Positions 52,431 to 59,568 of a stretch of 64,000 bases of DNA are shown here, piece after piece. A model generated the notes under the pieces. The model did no database searches. It had not been told where the DNA came from and worked only from the letters and a program-made list of their open reading frames with translations. The stretch is from Humitalea rosea (GTDB taxonomy: Bacteria; Pseudomonadota; Alphaproteobacteria; Acetobacterales; Acetobacteraceae): NCBI RefSeq assembly GCF_003253705.1, contig NZ_QKYU01000023.1, forward strand, positions 1-64,000, given 5' to 3'. How positions within the stretch are numbered: position 1 is the stretch's first letter; each line of letters begins with the position of its first letter. Made by a program: the position numbers and the translations under genes.

Positions 52431-53441
52431 TCACCCCACCCGGCGTTCCGCGATCGGCGGCAGGAACCGCCCGTCGAAAATCTCCGCCTCGGTCGGCGCG
52501 CGGGGCAGCCCGAAGCCTTCCTTGACCACGGCCAGCCCTTCCCGCAGCCGGGCGAGGTCCATGGTGCCGATCCCCTCCAGCCGGGTGCGCGGCGTCCAGA
52601 TCAGATTGTCGCGCAGGAAGGTGATGCGCTCGGTCTCGATCGCCTCATCCAGCAGCGGCACTTCCTTCTTGATGATGGCGGCGCCGGCGGCGGGATCGGC
52701 CAGGGTCTCGCGCCAGCCGCGGGCGCTGGCGGCGAGGAAGCGGCGCAGCACATCCGGCCGCTCCGCGATCATCGACTGCGAGGCCAGGATCGCATTGCCG
52801 TAGAAATCCATCCCATGATCGCCATAGCGCATGATGCGGATGTCCTCGGGCTTGGTGCCATTGGCCTTGAGGTTGAAAAAGACCGTGTAGTCATAGCCGG
52901 TGACGCCATCCACCTGCTGCGTCAGCAACAGGCTGTCGCGCAGCTGCGATGTCACCTGACGCAGGTTCACCTTGCTGATATCGACGCCGTTGAGCCGGCA
53001 GAAGGCCGGGAACATGCGCGAGGCACCATCCGAGGGGCCCTGGCCGATCACATGCCCGACCAGATCCGACGGCTTGCCGATGCCGGAGCGGGCGAGGCTG
53101 ACCACGGCCTGGGGCGAGCTGTCATGCAGCGGCATCACCGCGCGCGGCGCCGTATCGGGGTTGCGGACCAGGAATTGCGCCAGCGTCGCCATGTCGCCGA
53201 CCCCGACCTGATAGGCGCCCGAGGCCACCCGTGTGATCGCATCGCCCGAACCGGAGGAGCCATCCAGCGTCAGATCAATGCCCGCCTCGCGGTAGTAGCC
53301 ACGCTCCTTGGCGAGGAAGAAGGCAGCGGTGCCGCCATCGGGGTGGAAATTCAGCACGAGGCGCAGCCGCTCCAGGCCTTGCGCGTGCGCGACGAAGGGC
53401 GCGGCCAGCAGGGCCGCGAGGGATCGACGGGCGATATTCAT
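52431..53441 (-). CDS. ABC transporter substrate-binding protein, NMT1/THI5-like
   Basis: Second NMT1-type periplasmic binding protein, 336 residues. A signal sequence (ARRSLAALLAAPFVAHAQG) precedes LERLRLVLNFHPDGGTAAFFLAKERGYY, and GSSGSGDAITRVASGAYQVGVGDMATLAQFL is typical. It differs in sequence from the one at 41-42 kb. It is alone; permease and ATPase genes are not nearby. It is divergent from the CYTH-ureohydrolase gene, with a tandem operator array between. Its ligand is unknown. Confidence 0.88.
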   Translation of the reverse strand: MNIARRSLAALLAAPFVAHAQGLERLRLVLNFHPDGGTAAFFLAKERGYYREAGIDLTLDGSSGSGDAITRVASGAYQVGVGDMATLAQFLVRNPDTAPRAVMPLHDSSPQAVVSLARSGIGKPSDLVGHVIGQGPSDGASRMFPAFCRLNGVDISKVNLRQVTSQLRDSLLLTQQVDGVTGYDYTVFFNLKANGTKPEDIRIMRYGDHGMDFYGNAILASQSMIAERPDVLRRFLAASARGWRETLADPAAGAAIIKKEVPLLDEAIETERITFLRDNLIWTPRTRLEGIGTMDLARLREGLAVVKEGFGLPRAPTEAEIFDGRFLPPIAERRVG

Positions 53442-53480
53442 GAGGGCGTTCTCCGCGAATGTGCGAGGACCCTGGCGAAT

Positions 53481-53531
53481 TTCATGCCGTCAGGCATGAA
53501 CGGGGGCGAATTTCATGCCGTCAGGCATGAA
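53481..53531. repeat. Two tandem 20-bp palindromes, candidate operator array
   Basis: The hyphenated palindrome TTCATGCC-GTCA-GGCATGAA occurs exactly at 53481-53500 and 53512-53531. The period of 31 bases (about three helix turns) puts both on the same face. The repeated unit is 30 bases (53474-53503 and 53505-53534), and a diverged third copy can be traced at 53534-53560. It lies between the NMT1 gene (minus) and the CYTH-ureohydrolase gene (plus). Confidence 0.75.
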
Positions 53532-53588
53532 CGGGCGGATTCCACGCCACGGGGCATGAGCGCGGCAACACGACAAAGGGAGGGCAGC

Positions 53589-54986
53589 TTGGGCGTCGAG
53601 ATCGAACGGAAGTTCCTGGTGCGGGACGACGCCTGGCGCCTGGAGGCCGGCCCCGGCGTCCCGATCCGCCAGGGTTATCTGAGCGGGGCAGAGGATCGCG
53701 CCTCGGCGCGGGTGCGGCGGGAGGGGGATCGCGGCAGCCTGACCGTGAAGGGCCCGGGCGGGCTGACCCGCGCGGAATACGAATATGTGATCCCGGTCGC
53801 CGAGGCGGAGGAGATGCTCGCGACCCTCTGCGGGCCGGTGCTGGGCAAACGGCGCCACGGGCTGCGCCATGCAGGGCTGGAGTGGACTGTCGATGTCTTC
53901 GAGGGCGCCTTGGCCGGGCTGGTGCTGGCCGAGGTAGAGCTGTCCAGCGCCGATCAGCCGGTCGAAATCCCCCCCTGGGCGGGCACCGAGGTCACCGATG
54001 ATCCTGCCTACCGCAACATTGCCTTGGTCCAGCGCGTTGCGATCCCGCCCCGCGTTGAAGGACTGCCGATGACCACGCCGCCGACATTCTCCCTGCCTCC
54101 CAGCTTTCTGGGTGTCTCCCGCCGCGATCAGGCGGGGGCCTTTGCGGTCGCGGGCGTGCCGTTGGACGTGGGGACCACCAATCGCGCCGGGGCCCGGGAT
54201 GCCCCCCGCGCCATCCGCGCCGCCAGCCGCATGCTGGTGGATGGCGCCCATCCCGTGAGCTGGCGCGAGCCCGCCGACATGCCCATCGCCGACCTTGGCG
54301 ATTTCGCCATCGCGCTGGGCGACATCCCCAACACGCATAAGCTGATCGAGCGGCAGGCCGGGGGCATCCAGCACCTGCTGGCGCTGGGCGGCGAGCATGG
54401 CATCACCCTGCCGCTGCTGCGGGCGCTGTCCAAGCGGGTGGGCGGGCCGCTTGGCCTCGTGCAGTTCGATGCGCATCCCGATACCGCGCCCGACAATTTC
54501 GGCCAGGTCTTCGGCCATGGCTGCTTCCTGTTCCACGCCATCGAGGAAGGGCTGGTGGACCCCGCCCGCTGCATCCAGATCGGCATCCGCGCGCCGATGC
54601 AGCGCGACACCTGGGACTGGACGCTGGAGCGGGGGGTGACGATCCTGACCGCGCAGCAGGTCCATGCCATGGGTCCCGAGGCCGTGGCGGAACGGGCGCG
54701 GGCCGTGCTTGGGGAGGTGCCCGCCTACCTCTCCTTCGACATCGACGCGCTGGACCCCGCCTTCGCCCCCGGCACCGGCACGCCCGAGATCGGCGGCCTC
54801 GCAAGCTGGCAGGCGCAGGCGATTCTGCGCGGGCTGGGTGGGCTGGATTTCCGGGGGATGGATGTGGTGGAGGTCTCGCCCGCCTATGACGTCGCCGAAA
54901 TCACCGCCTTGGCCGCGGCGACCGTGGTCTGGGAATATCTGGCGCTGGTGACGGGGCCGCTCGCGCGCCGACGCCATTTGTCTTGA
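53589..54986 (+). CDS. CYTH domain - ureohydrolase (agmatinase-like) fusion
   Basis: One open frame of 465 residues holding two domains. Residues 1-155 form a CYTH (class IV adenylyl cyclase/triphosphatase) domain, starting at GVEIERKFLV, the ExExK motif, with RVRREG and LTVKGPGG. Residues 161-465 form an arginase/agmatinase-type domain with Mn2+ ligands His270 (GGEHGITLP), Asp294/His296/Asp298 (QFDAHPDT), and Asp384/Asp386 (SFDIDALDP), and Glu400. The start is a TTG 53589 after AAAGGGAGGG. A second ATG at 54069, with AAGGA six bases upstream, might allow separate translation of the ureohydrolase. The domains are normally separate proteins. It is followed by homospermidine synthase after one base. 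Confidence 0.82.
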   Translation: MGVEIERKFLVRDDAWRLEAGPGVPIRQGYLSGAEDRASARVRREGDRGSLTVKGPGGLTRAEYEYVIPVAEAEEMLATLCGPVLGKRRHGLRHAGLEWTVDVFEGALAGLVLAEVELSSADQPVEIPPWAGTEVTDDPAYRNIALVQRVAIPPRVEGLPMTTPPTFSLPPSFLGVSRRDQAGAFAVAGVPLDVGTTNRAGARDAPRAIRAASRMLVDGAHPVSWREPADMPIADLGDFAIALGDIPNTHKLIERQAGGIQHLLALGGEHGITLPLLRALSKRVGGPLGLVQFDAHPDTAPDNFGQVFGHGCFLFHAIEEGLVDPARCIQIGIRAPMQRDTWDWTLERGVTILTAQQVHAMGPEAVAERARAVLGEVPAYLSFDIDALDPAFAPGTGTPEIGGLASWQAQAILRGLGGLDFRGMDVVEVSPAYDVAEITALAAATVVWEYLALVTGPLARRRHLS

Positions 54987-55050
54987 TTTGATGGTGGACC
55001 GCGACCGGCCCCGGTGGCAGGCCCGGGCCGCCCCTTGGAGTCCGCGCCGC

Positions 55051-56451
55051 ATGACCTCACAGATCCCCTTCCACGGCCGGCTGGTCATCCTCGGCTTCGG
55101 CAGCATCGGGCAGGGGGTGGTCCCGCTGATCCTGCGCCACATCGACCTGCCGCGCTCGGCGATCACCATCGTCACCGCCGAGCCGCGGGGGCAGGAGGTC
55201 GCGCAGGACTATGGCCTCGCCTTCGTGCAGGAGGCGGTAACGCGGGAGAACCTGGACCGGCTGCTGCGGCCGCTGCTGGGCCCTGGGGATTTCCTGCTGA
55301 ACCTCTCGGTCGATGTGTCCTCGGTGGCGCTGATCCGCCTGGCGCAGGAGCAGGAGGCGCTCTACCTCGACACCTGCATCGAGCCCTGGGCGGGGGGCTA
55401 TACCGACCCCGCGCTCTCGCCCTCGCAACGCTCCAACTACGCGCTGCGGGAGAGCGCGCTGGCGCTGGCCCCCGGCGGGGCGACGGCGGTGCTGACCCAT
55501 GGCGCCAATCCGGGGCTGGTCAGCCATTTCGTGAAGCAGGCGCTGCTGAACCTCGCCGCCGATGCCGGGCTGCCGGTGGCGGTCCCCGAGGCGCGGGAGG
55601 GCTGGGCCGCTTTGGCCGAGACCCTGGGCGTCAAGGCGATCCACATTGCCGAGCGCGACACCCAGTCGGCCGGCTTCCCCAAGCAGCGCGGCGAATTCGT
55701 GAACACCTGGTCGATCGACGGCTTCGTCGGCGAGGGCTGCCAGCCGGCCGAACTCGGCTGGGGCACGCATGAGACGGCCCTGCCCGCCGATGGCCACCGC
55801 CACGACTTCGGCTGCGATGCCGCGATCTATCTGATGCGCCCCGGCGCCGCGACCCGGGTGCGGAGCTGGACGCCGCTGGAGGGCCCGTTCCACGGCTTCC
55901 TGATCACCCACAACGAGGCGATCTCGCTGGCCGATTATTACACTGTGCGGGACGACTCAGGCGCCGTGCGCTACCGCCCGACCGCGCATTACGCCTACCA
56001 CCCCTGCGACGATGCGGTGCTCTCGATCCATGAGCTGGCCGGCAAGACCTGGCGGATGCAGCCGCAGAAGCGGCTGATGATGGCGGAGATCGAAACCGGC
56101 ATGGATGAGCTGGGCGTGCTGCTGCTCGGCCATGCGCGCGGGGCCTATTGGTATGGCTCGCGGCTCACCATCGCCAAGGCCCGCGCACTCGCGCCCCACA
56201 ACAATGCGACGAGCTTGCAGGTCGCGGCGGCGGTGCTGGGCGGCATGGTCTGGGCGATCGAGAATCCGCGCGCCGGGCTGCGCGAGGCCGATGCCCTGGA
56301 TCACGCGCGGGTGCTGGAGGTGGCGGCGCCCTATCTGGGCGAGATGGTCGGCGTCTATTCCGACTGGACGCCACTTGCCGGCCGCGGCGCGCTGTTCCCC
56401 GAGGCGCTGGACGCCGATCCCTGGCAGTTCAGCAACATCCGGGTGGTGTGA
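55051..56451 (+). CDS. Homospermidine synthase
   Basis: NAD-dependent homospermidine synthase of 466 residues, which joins two putrescines or putrescine and spermidine to form sym-homospermidine in the cytoplasm. The sequence closely follows bacterial family members: VILGFGSIGQGV (Rossmann), NLSVDVSS, CIEPWAGGYTDPAL, GANPGLVSHFVKQAL, HIAERDTQ, and PAELGWGTHE are all present. ATG 55051 begins MTSQIPFHGRL; the frame is open from 54988. Coupled with the agmatinase-like domain upstream, it supports a polyamine pathway with homospermidine as end product, common in alphaproteobacteria. Confidence 0.9.
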   Translation: MTSQIPFHGRLVILGFGSIGQGVVPLILRHIDLPRSAITIVTAEPRGQEVAQDYGLAFVQEAVTRENLDRLLRPLLGPGDFLLNLSVDVSSVALIRLAQEQEALYLDTCIEPWAGGYTDPALSPSQRSNYALRESALALAPGGATAVLTHGANPGLVSHFVKQALLNLAADAGLPVAVPEAREGWAALAETLGVKAIHIAERDTQSAGFPKQRGEFVNTWSIDGFVGEGCQPAELGWGTHETALPADGHRHDFGCDAAIYLMRPGAATRVRSWTPLEGPFHGFLITHNEAISLADYYTVRDDSGAVRYRPTAHYAYHPCDDAVLSIHELAGKTWRMQPQKRLMMAEIETGMDELGVLLLGHARGAYWYGSRLTIAKARALAPHNNATSLQVAAAVLGGMVWAIENPRAGLREADALDHARVLEVAAPYLGEMVGVYSDWTPLAGRGALFPEALDADPWQFSNIRVV

Positions 56452-56454
56452 GCG

Positions 56455-56487
56455 GCATCCGGGAGGGCCGCAGCCCTCCCAGATGCG
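56455..56487. terminator. Terminator-like hairpin between convergent genes
   Basis: GGGAGGGC (56461-56468) and GCCCTCCC (56473-56480) form an 8-base stem with a four-base loop, extended by flanking GCATC and GATGC across a single mismatch. It stands between the end of homospermidine synthase and the end of the convergent lipoprotein gene. Confidence 0.6.
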
Positions 56488-56488
56488 A

Positions 56489-57004
56489 TCAGGAGCGGCG
56501 GCGGGGGCGCGTCGGCGCCGCCGGGGCGGCGGCCGGGGGCGGCGGCGGGGTGACCACCGCGGCGGGGCCGGCCTGCACCGTGACCGCGACCTGCACCTGG
56601 CGGCTGTCGGGCATCAGGCGGATGGCGAAGGCGTCATCCCCGATGAAGCCCGGGTCCGGGGTGTAGGAGAGCCGGGTCGCGTCGCCCACGGTATGGACGT
56701 AGACGCGGCCATGCTGCGCCCGCGTCGTGACCAGGCCCAGGCGATAGGGCCGGGGGCCGGGCTGGGCGACCATGATGCCGCACCAGCCGCCATCATTCTG
56801 CAACACCATGCGCGTGGAGACGGGCGCATCGGTCAGCACCAGATCCTGCGGCACGGTGCAGACGCGCGCGCCGCCCTGCACGTCGGCGGCATAGACGGTG
56901 GCACTCGGCCTGCGGACCGTGGGCGGTGTGGAGCACGCGGCCAGGGCGGCAAGGCCACCCAGGCCGAGAGCCAGCTTGGCGATCGTCGCCTTGGATGATG
57001 TCAC
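56489..57004 (-). CDS. Putative lipoprotein, unknown function
   Basis: A 171-residue exported protein with a lipobox LAAC (Cys24) after a hydrophobic signal. Its middle has SYTPDPGFIGDDAFAIRL, similar to the Ig-like/cadherin-type repeats of surface proteins, and the end is Pro/Ala-rich with a basic RPRRRS tail. Start ATG 57004 overlaps the stop of the next gene upstream (57001), so they are coupled. Function unknown, likely envelope. Confidence 0.72.
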   Translation of the reverse strand: MTSSKATIAKLALGLGGLAALAACSTPPTVRRPSATVYAADVQGGARVCTVPQDLVLTDAPVSTRMVLQNDGGWCGIMVAQPGPRPYRLGLVTTRAQHGRVYVHTVGDATRLSYTPDPGFIGDDAFAIRLMPDSRQVQVAVTVQAGPAAVVTPPPPPAAAPAAPTRPRRRS

Positions 57005-57528
57005 CGGTTGTTCCTTGACGCCTGGCGGACCGGGGCGGGGGCGGCGGCGCAGGCACCGAGGGCGGCCGGCACCAGATCCTTGCCGGCGGCATAGCCGGCG
57101 AGGTCGGCGGTGGAGCCGAGCGCTGCCACTTCCTCGAACAGAATGCGGTTGCGCGGGCAGAAGTCGCTGCCGAGCATCTGCGCGCCCTGCTGGCGCGAAT
57201 TCGCCAGCGCGGTCACATAGGCATCGAGCTGGCGGGTGCCGGCGCGGCCGAGGGCGCGGTTGAAATAGGCGGTGAAGCCGCGATCCGTCTCGATCAGCGT
57301 GGGGCGGTAGCGGGTGATGAAGGCGTTGTAGTTGTCGCGTTCCTCACAGATGAGGGCGATGACCATCAGCTCGGTCTTCAGCGCCGTGACCTCGAAATGG
57401 CTCTGCTCGCGCGGATCGGAGCAGCGCATGTCGGCCATGGCGGCCGTCGAGGTCATGACCAGGGACAGGACGAAGGCGCCGGCCCGGGCGAATCGGCGGG
57501 CGGAGGGTGTTTTGGGCATCAGGGGCAT
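57001..57528 (-). CDS. Putative secreted protein, unknown function
   Basis: A 175-residue protein with a signal peptide (FARAGAFVLSLVMTSTAAMA) and a mature helical part with four Cys (MRCSDPRE, ALICEERD, SDFCPRN, ALGACAAA), suggesting two disulfides in the periplasm. ATG 57528 is chosen over 57519; the open frame reaches 57606. It is coupled to the lipoprotein gene by an ATGA overlap, so the two may form a secreted pair. I recognise no family. Confidence 0.7.
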   Translation of the reverse strand: MPLMPKTPSARRFARAGAFVLSLVMTSTAAMADMRCSDPREQSHFEVTALKTELMVIALICEERDNYNAFITRYRPTLIETDRGFTAYFNRALGRAGTRQLDAYVTALANSRQQGAQMLGSDFCPRNRILFEEVAALGSTADLAGYAAGKDLVPAALGACAAAPAPVRQASRNNR

Positions 57529-57778
57529 GGGGGTCGCTCCGACTGCATCGCGGGGTCTTGGTTGTGGAAGGCGGCACGCACAGTCCCGCCCCGGGCATCC
57601 GCCCATTTCGGCTGCAGGTGTCTAGGCCGTCGCGGCATGTCCTGCGCTCTACCCCCGTGGCGGCGGCAGGACAAGGCGCGTCTTCATCCGGCCGGCGTTG
57701 TTCCGCCGCGGTGTGATCGTCGCGTCACAACGGGTTGATGTGACAGTGATCCCGCAGCCGGCTGGTTTGACCAAAAGG

Positions 57779-59236
57779 TTAGCGCCAGCCGGGGGCCGGC
57801 GTCTTCCTGACGCGGGCCATGACGGCCTCGGGGCTGTCGAGCTGGCCTTCCCAGACGTCGTCGATCAGGTCGCGGTTGACCATGGCCCAGGCCGCGACGC
57901 GGTCGAAATCGGATTGGAACAGGCCGCCGCTCACCTGCATCACGATCGGCTCCAGCGCCAGCAGGGTCAGCCGCTCGGGATCGAAGCGGGCGTTGGGCGT
58001 GACGCCGATCAAGACGATCGGCTGGCCATGGCCGCGACGCAGCCAGATCACCTGCGGCAGCCCGGTCAGTTCGGAGCGCAGGCTGACGCTGTCGAAATCC
58101 GCGCCGGTGGCCGGGGCGGGGGGCTCCGGCGGCGGGGCGGCGACCGTCGGCTGCGGCCGGGCCGCCGGCACGGGGCGTGCGGCAGGCCGGGGCGCGGGGC
58201 GCGCGGGGGCCTGGGGTGCCGGGGCCTGGATGGGGGCGGGCGCGACGGGGCGCGCCGCAACCGGCGGGGCGGGCGCTGGCGCCGGAGCAGGGGCCGGCAC
58301 CGGAGCGGCCACGGGGGCGGGGGTTGGCGTGGCCGCCTGGGCGCGGCCCAGAGTCACGCCCTCATCATCGGCGGCAACGGCGATGGAATGATCCGCCTCG
58401 AACACCCGGCGCAGCGCATCCTCGAAGCCCGAGCGGAATTGCGCGCCATCCTGCGAGGCGGTGCCGAAGCAGCGGGCCAGCTCCGGCCAGGGCGTGGTGA
58501 CCGTCTCCTCGCCCTCGGCGCGCTGCAGCACCTGCCTGGTCCAGAAATAGGCATCCAGTGTCGCCGGCGAATCCATCAGCTGGTTCACGAGACCACGATC
58601 CAGCGCGACCTTGGCGGCGAGCAGGCTGGCGCGGAACCGGGCGTTCAGCCGCAGCGTCGTGCGCCACTCGCCCTCGGCGCCGCGCGGGCGGTAGCGGGCA
58701 TCGAACACGCTGATCGCCGCACCGCCATCGAGCGCCACGGTGATCCGCGCGGCCAGGATGCGGTCCATGTGTTCGGCGACATCGCGCGGCCGCGTGGTCT
58801 TCGGGTCGAGCCCGGCGCGGGTGCAGAAGGCGGCGGCATCCGCGCCCATCTCCACGACCAGCCCCTCGGCGCGCACCGCGGCATCGCAGATGTGCAGCAG
58901 CAGCAGGCGCAGCAGCCGCCCGCCCGGCAACGCCTGTTCCGCGGCGCCAGGCTCGATCTGCACGGCGGCGCTGGCGACGCTCCGGGCCCAGGCCGCGCCT
59001 GGGGCGCGGAGGGGCAGGGCGAGCCGGCAGAAGGCAGGGTGGTGCCAGAGCGTGTGGGCGTCGGATGAGGCCTGGGCCTCGTCGCTCACGCCATCGCGCG
59101 CGTCGTCAGATGTCATCGGAGATAGGGCCTGGATCAGTCGGAGATGCACGTCGGCCAGAGATTGCCGTCGATCGTCACCGGGGGGGTAGGCCGGATCGGC
59201 CTCTGGATCAAGGATCAGCGGTGGCGGCGGTGTCAA
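57779..59236 (-). CDS. RepA-like replication initiator protein (RepA_C type)
   Basis: A 485-residue protein. The core resembles plasmid RepA_C-family initiators: FCRLALPLRAPGAAWARS, then LLRLLLLHICDAAVRAEGLVVEMG, then RARFRASL-like LNARFRASLLAAKVALDRGLVNQLMDSPATLDAYFW. A long Pro/Ala linker (about residues 300-375) joins a C-terminal domain (VWEGQLDSPEAVMARVRK) that is not part of known plasmid RepA. The neighbours are chromosomal housekeeping genes, so this would be a chromosomal RepA-like gene. A short cluster of DnaA-box-like sites lies upstream. The assignment is moderate. Confidence 0.6.
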   Translation of the reverse strand: MTPPPPLILDPEADPAYPPGDDRRQSLADVHLRLIQALSPMTSDDARDGVSDEAQASSDAHTLWHHPAFCRLALPLRAPGAAWARSVASAAVQIEPGAAEQALPGGRLLRLLLLHICDAAVRAEGLVVEMGADAAAFCTRAGLDPKTTRPRDVAEHMDRILAARITVALDGGAAISVFDARYRPRGAEGEWRTTLRLNARFRASLLAAKVALDRGLVNQLMDSPATLDAYFWTRQVLQRAEGEETVTTPWPELARCFGTASQDGAQFRSGFEDALRRVFEADHSIAVAADDEGVTLGRAQAATPTPAPVAAPVPAPAPAPAPAPPVAARPVAPAPIQAPAPQAPARPAPRPAARPVPAARPQPTVAAPPPEPPAPATGADFDSVSLRSELTGLPQVIWLRRGHGQPIVLIGVTPNARFDPERLTLLALEPIVMQVSGGLFQSDFDRVAAWAMVNRDLIDDVWEGQLDSPEAVMARVRKTPAPGWR

Positions 59237-59568
59237 CGCGCCCGACGCCGCGGCGTCTCACGCGGTGATCCGCGACGAATTTTCTTTTGTGCCTTTGCCG
59301 CGCAGGGAAGGGGTTGACTGTGTCTTGCCGGTCTCTCCGGAGTATAATATAGGTATTTCAACGACTTAGAAGAATGCCGCAATCATAGGCATTCCGCTGT
59401 AGCCCGCCCGGAGACACTCACTTCCGCCCTCCCGGACCCAGCCATCCACAATGTTTTCCACAGCTACGGTGGAAAAGCCCACAGCGACCTCGCGACGGCT
59501 GGCATCGCGATTGCAGGGGCCGGACCACAGGACCATCCTTCCGCCAGACATGCCCGGGGTTCCCGCCG
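59237..59568. other. Origin-like intergenic region upstream of the RepA-like gene
   Basis: A 332-base gap between the RepA-like gene (minus) and the hydantoinase gene (plus). It contains an AT-rich run at about 59338-59395 (with TATAATAT), and downstream of it a cluster of DnaA-box-like sites at 59442-59476. No clear -35 partner for the TATAAT at 59343-59348 is seen. The combination suggests a regulatory or replication-related region. Confidence 0.45.
59442..59476. promoter_or_regulatory. Cluster of DnaA-box-like sites with inverted repeat
   Basis: TTTTCCACA at 59454-59462 fits the TTWTNCACA DnaA-box consensus. CCATCCACA at 59442-59450 matches the last seven positions, and TTTTCCACC on the other strand (59468-59476) eight of nine. 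TTTTCCAC and GTGGAAAA form an 8-base inverted repeat with a seven-base spacer. All lie within 35 bases upstream of a RepA-like gene. Confidence 0.45.

Noticed and set aside
52233-53588. N-terminal 452 codons in frame with the CYTH-ureohydrolase frame
   Set aside because: This part is antisense to the NMT1 binding protein and crosses the operator palindromes; the CYTH domain begins with its own ribosome site at TTG 53589.
59343-59348. TATAAT hexamer as a promoter -10 element
   Set aside because: The only good -35 like hexamer (TTGACT at 59314) is 23 bases away, too far for a standard sigma-70 promoter.
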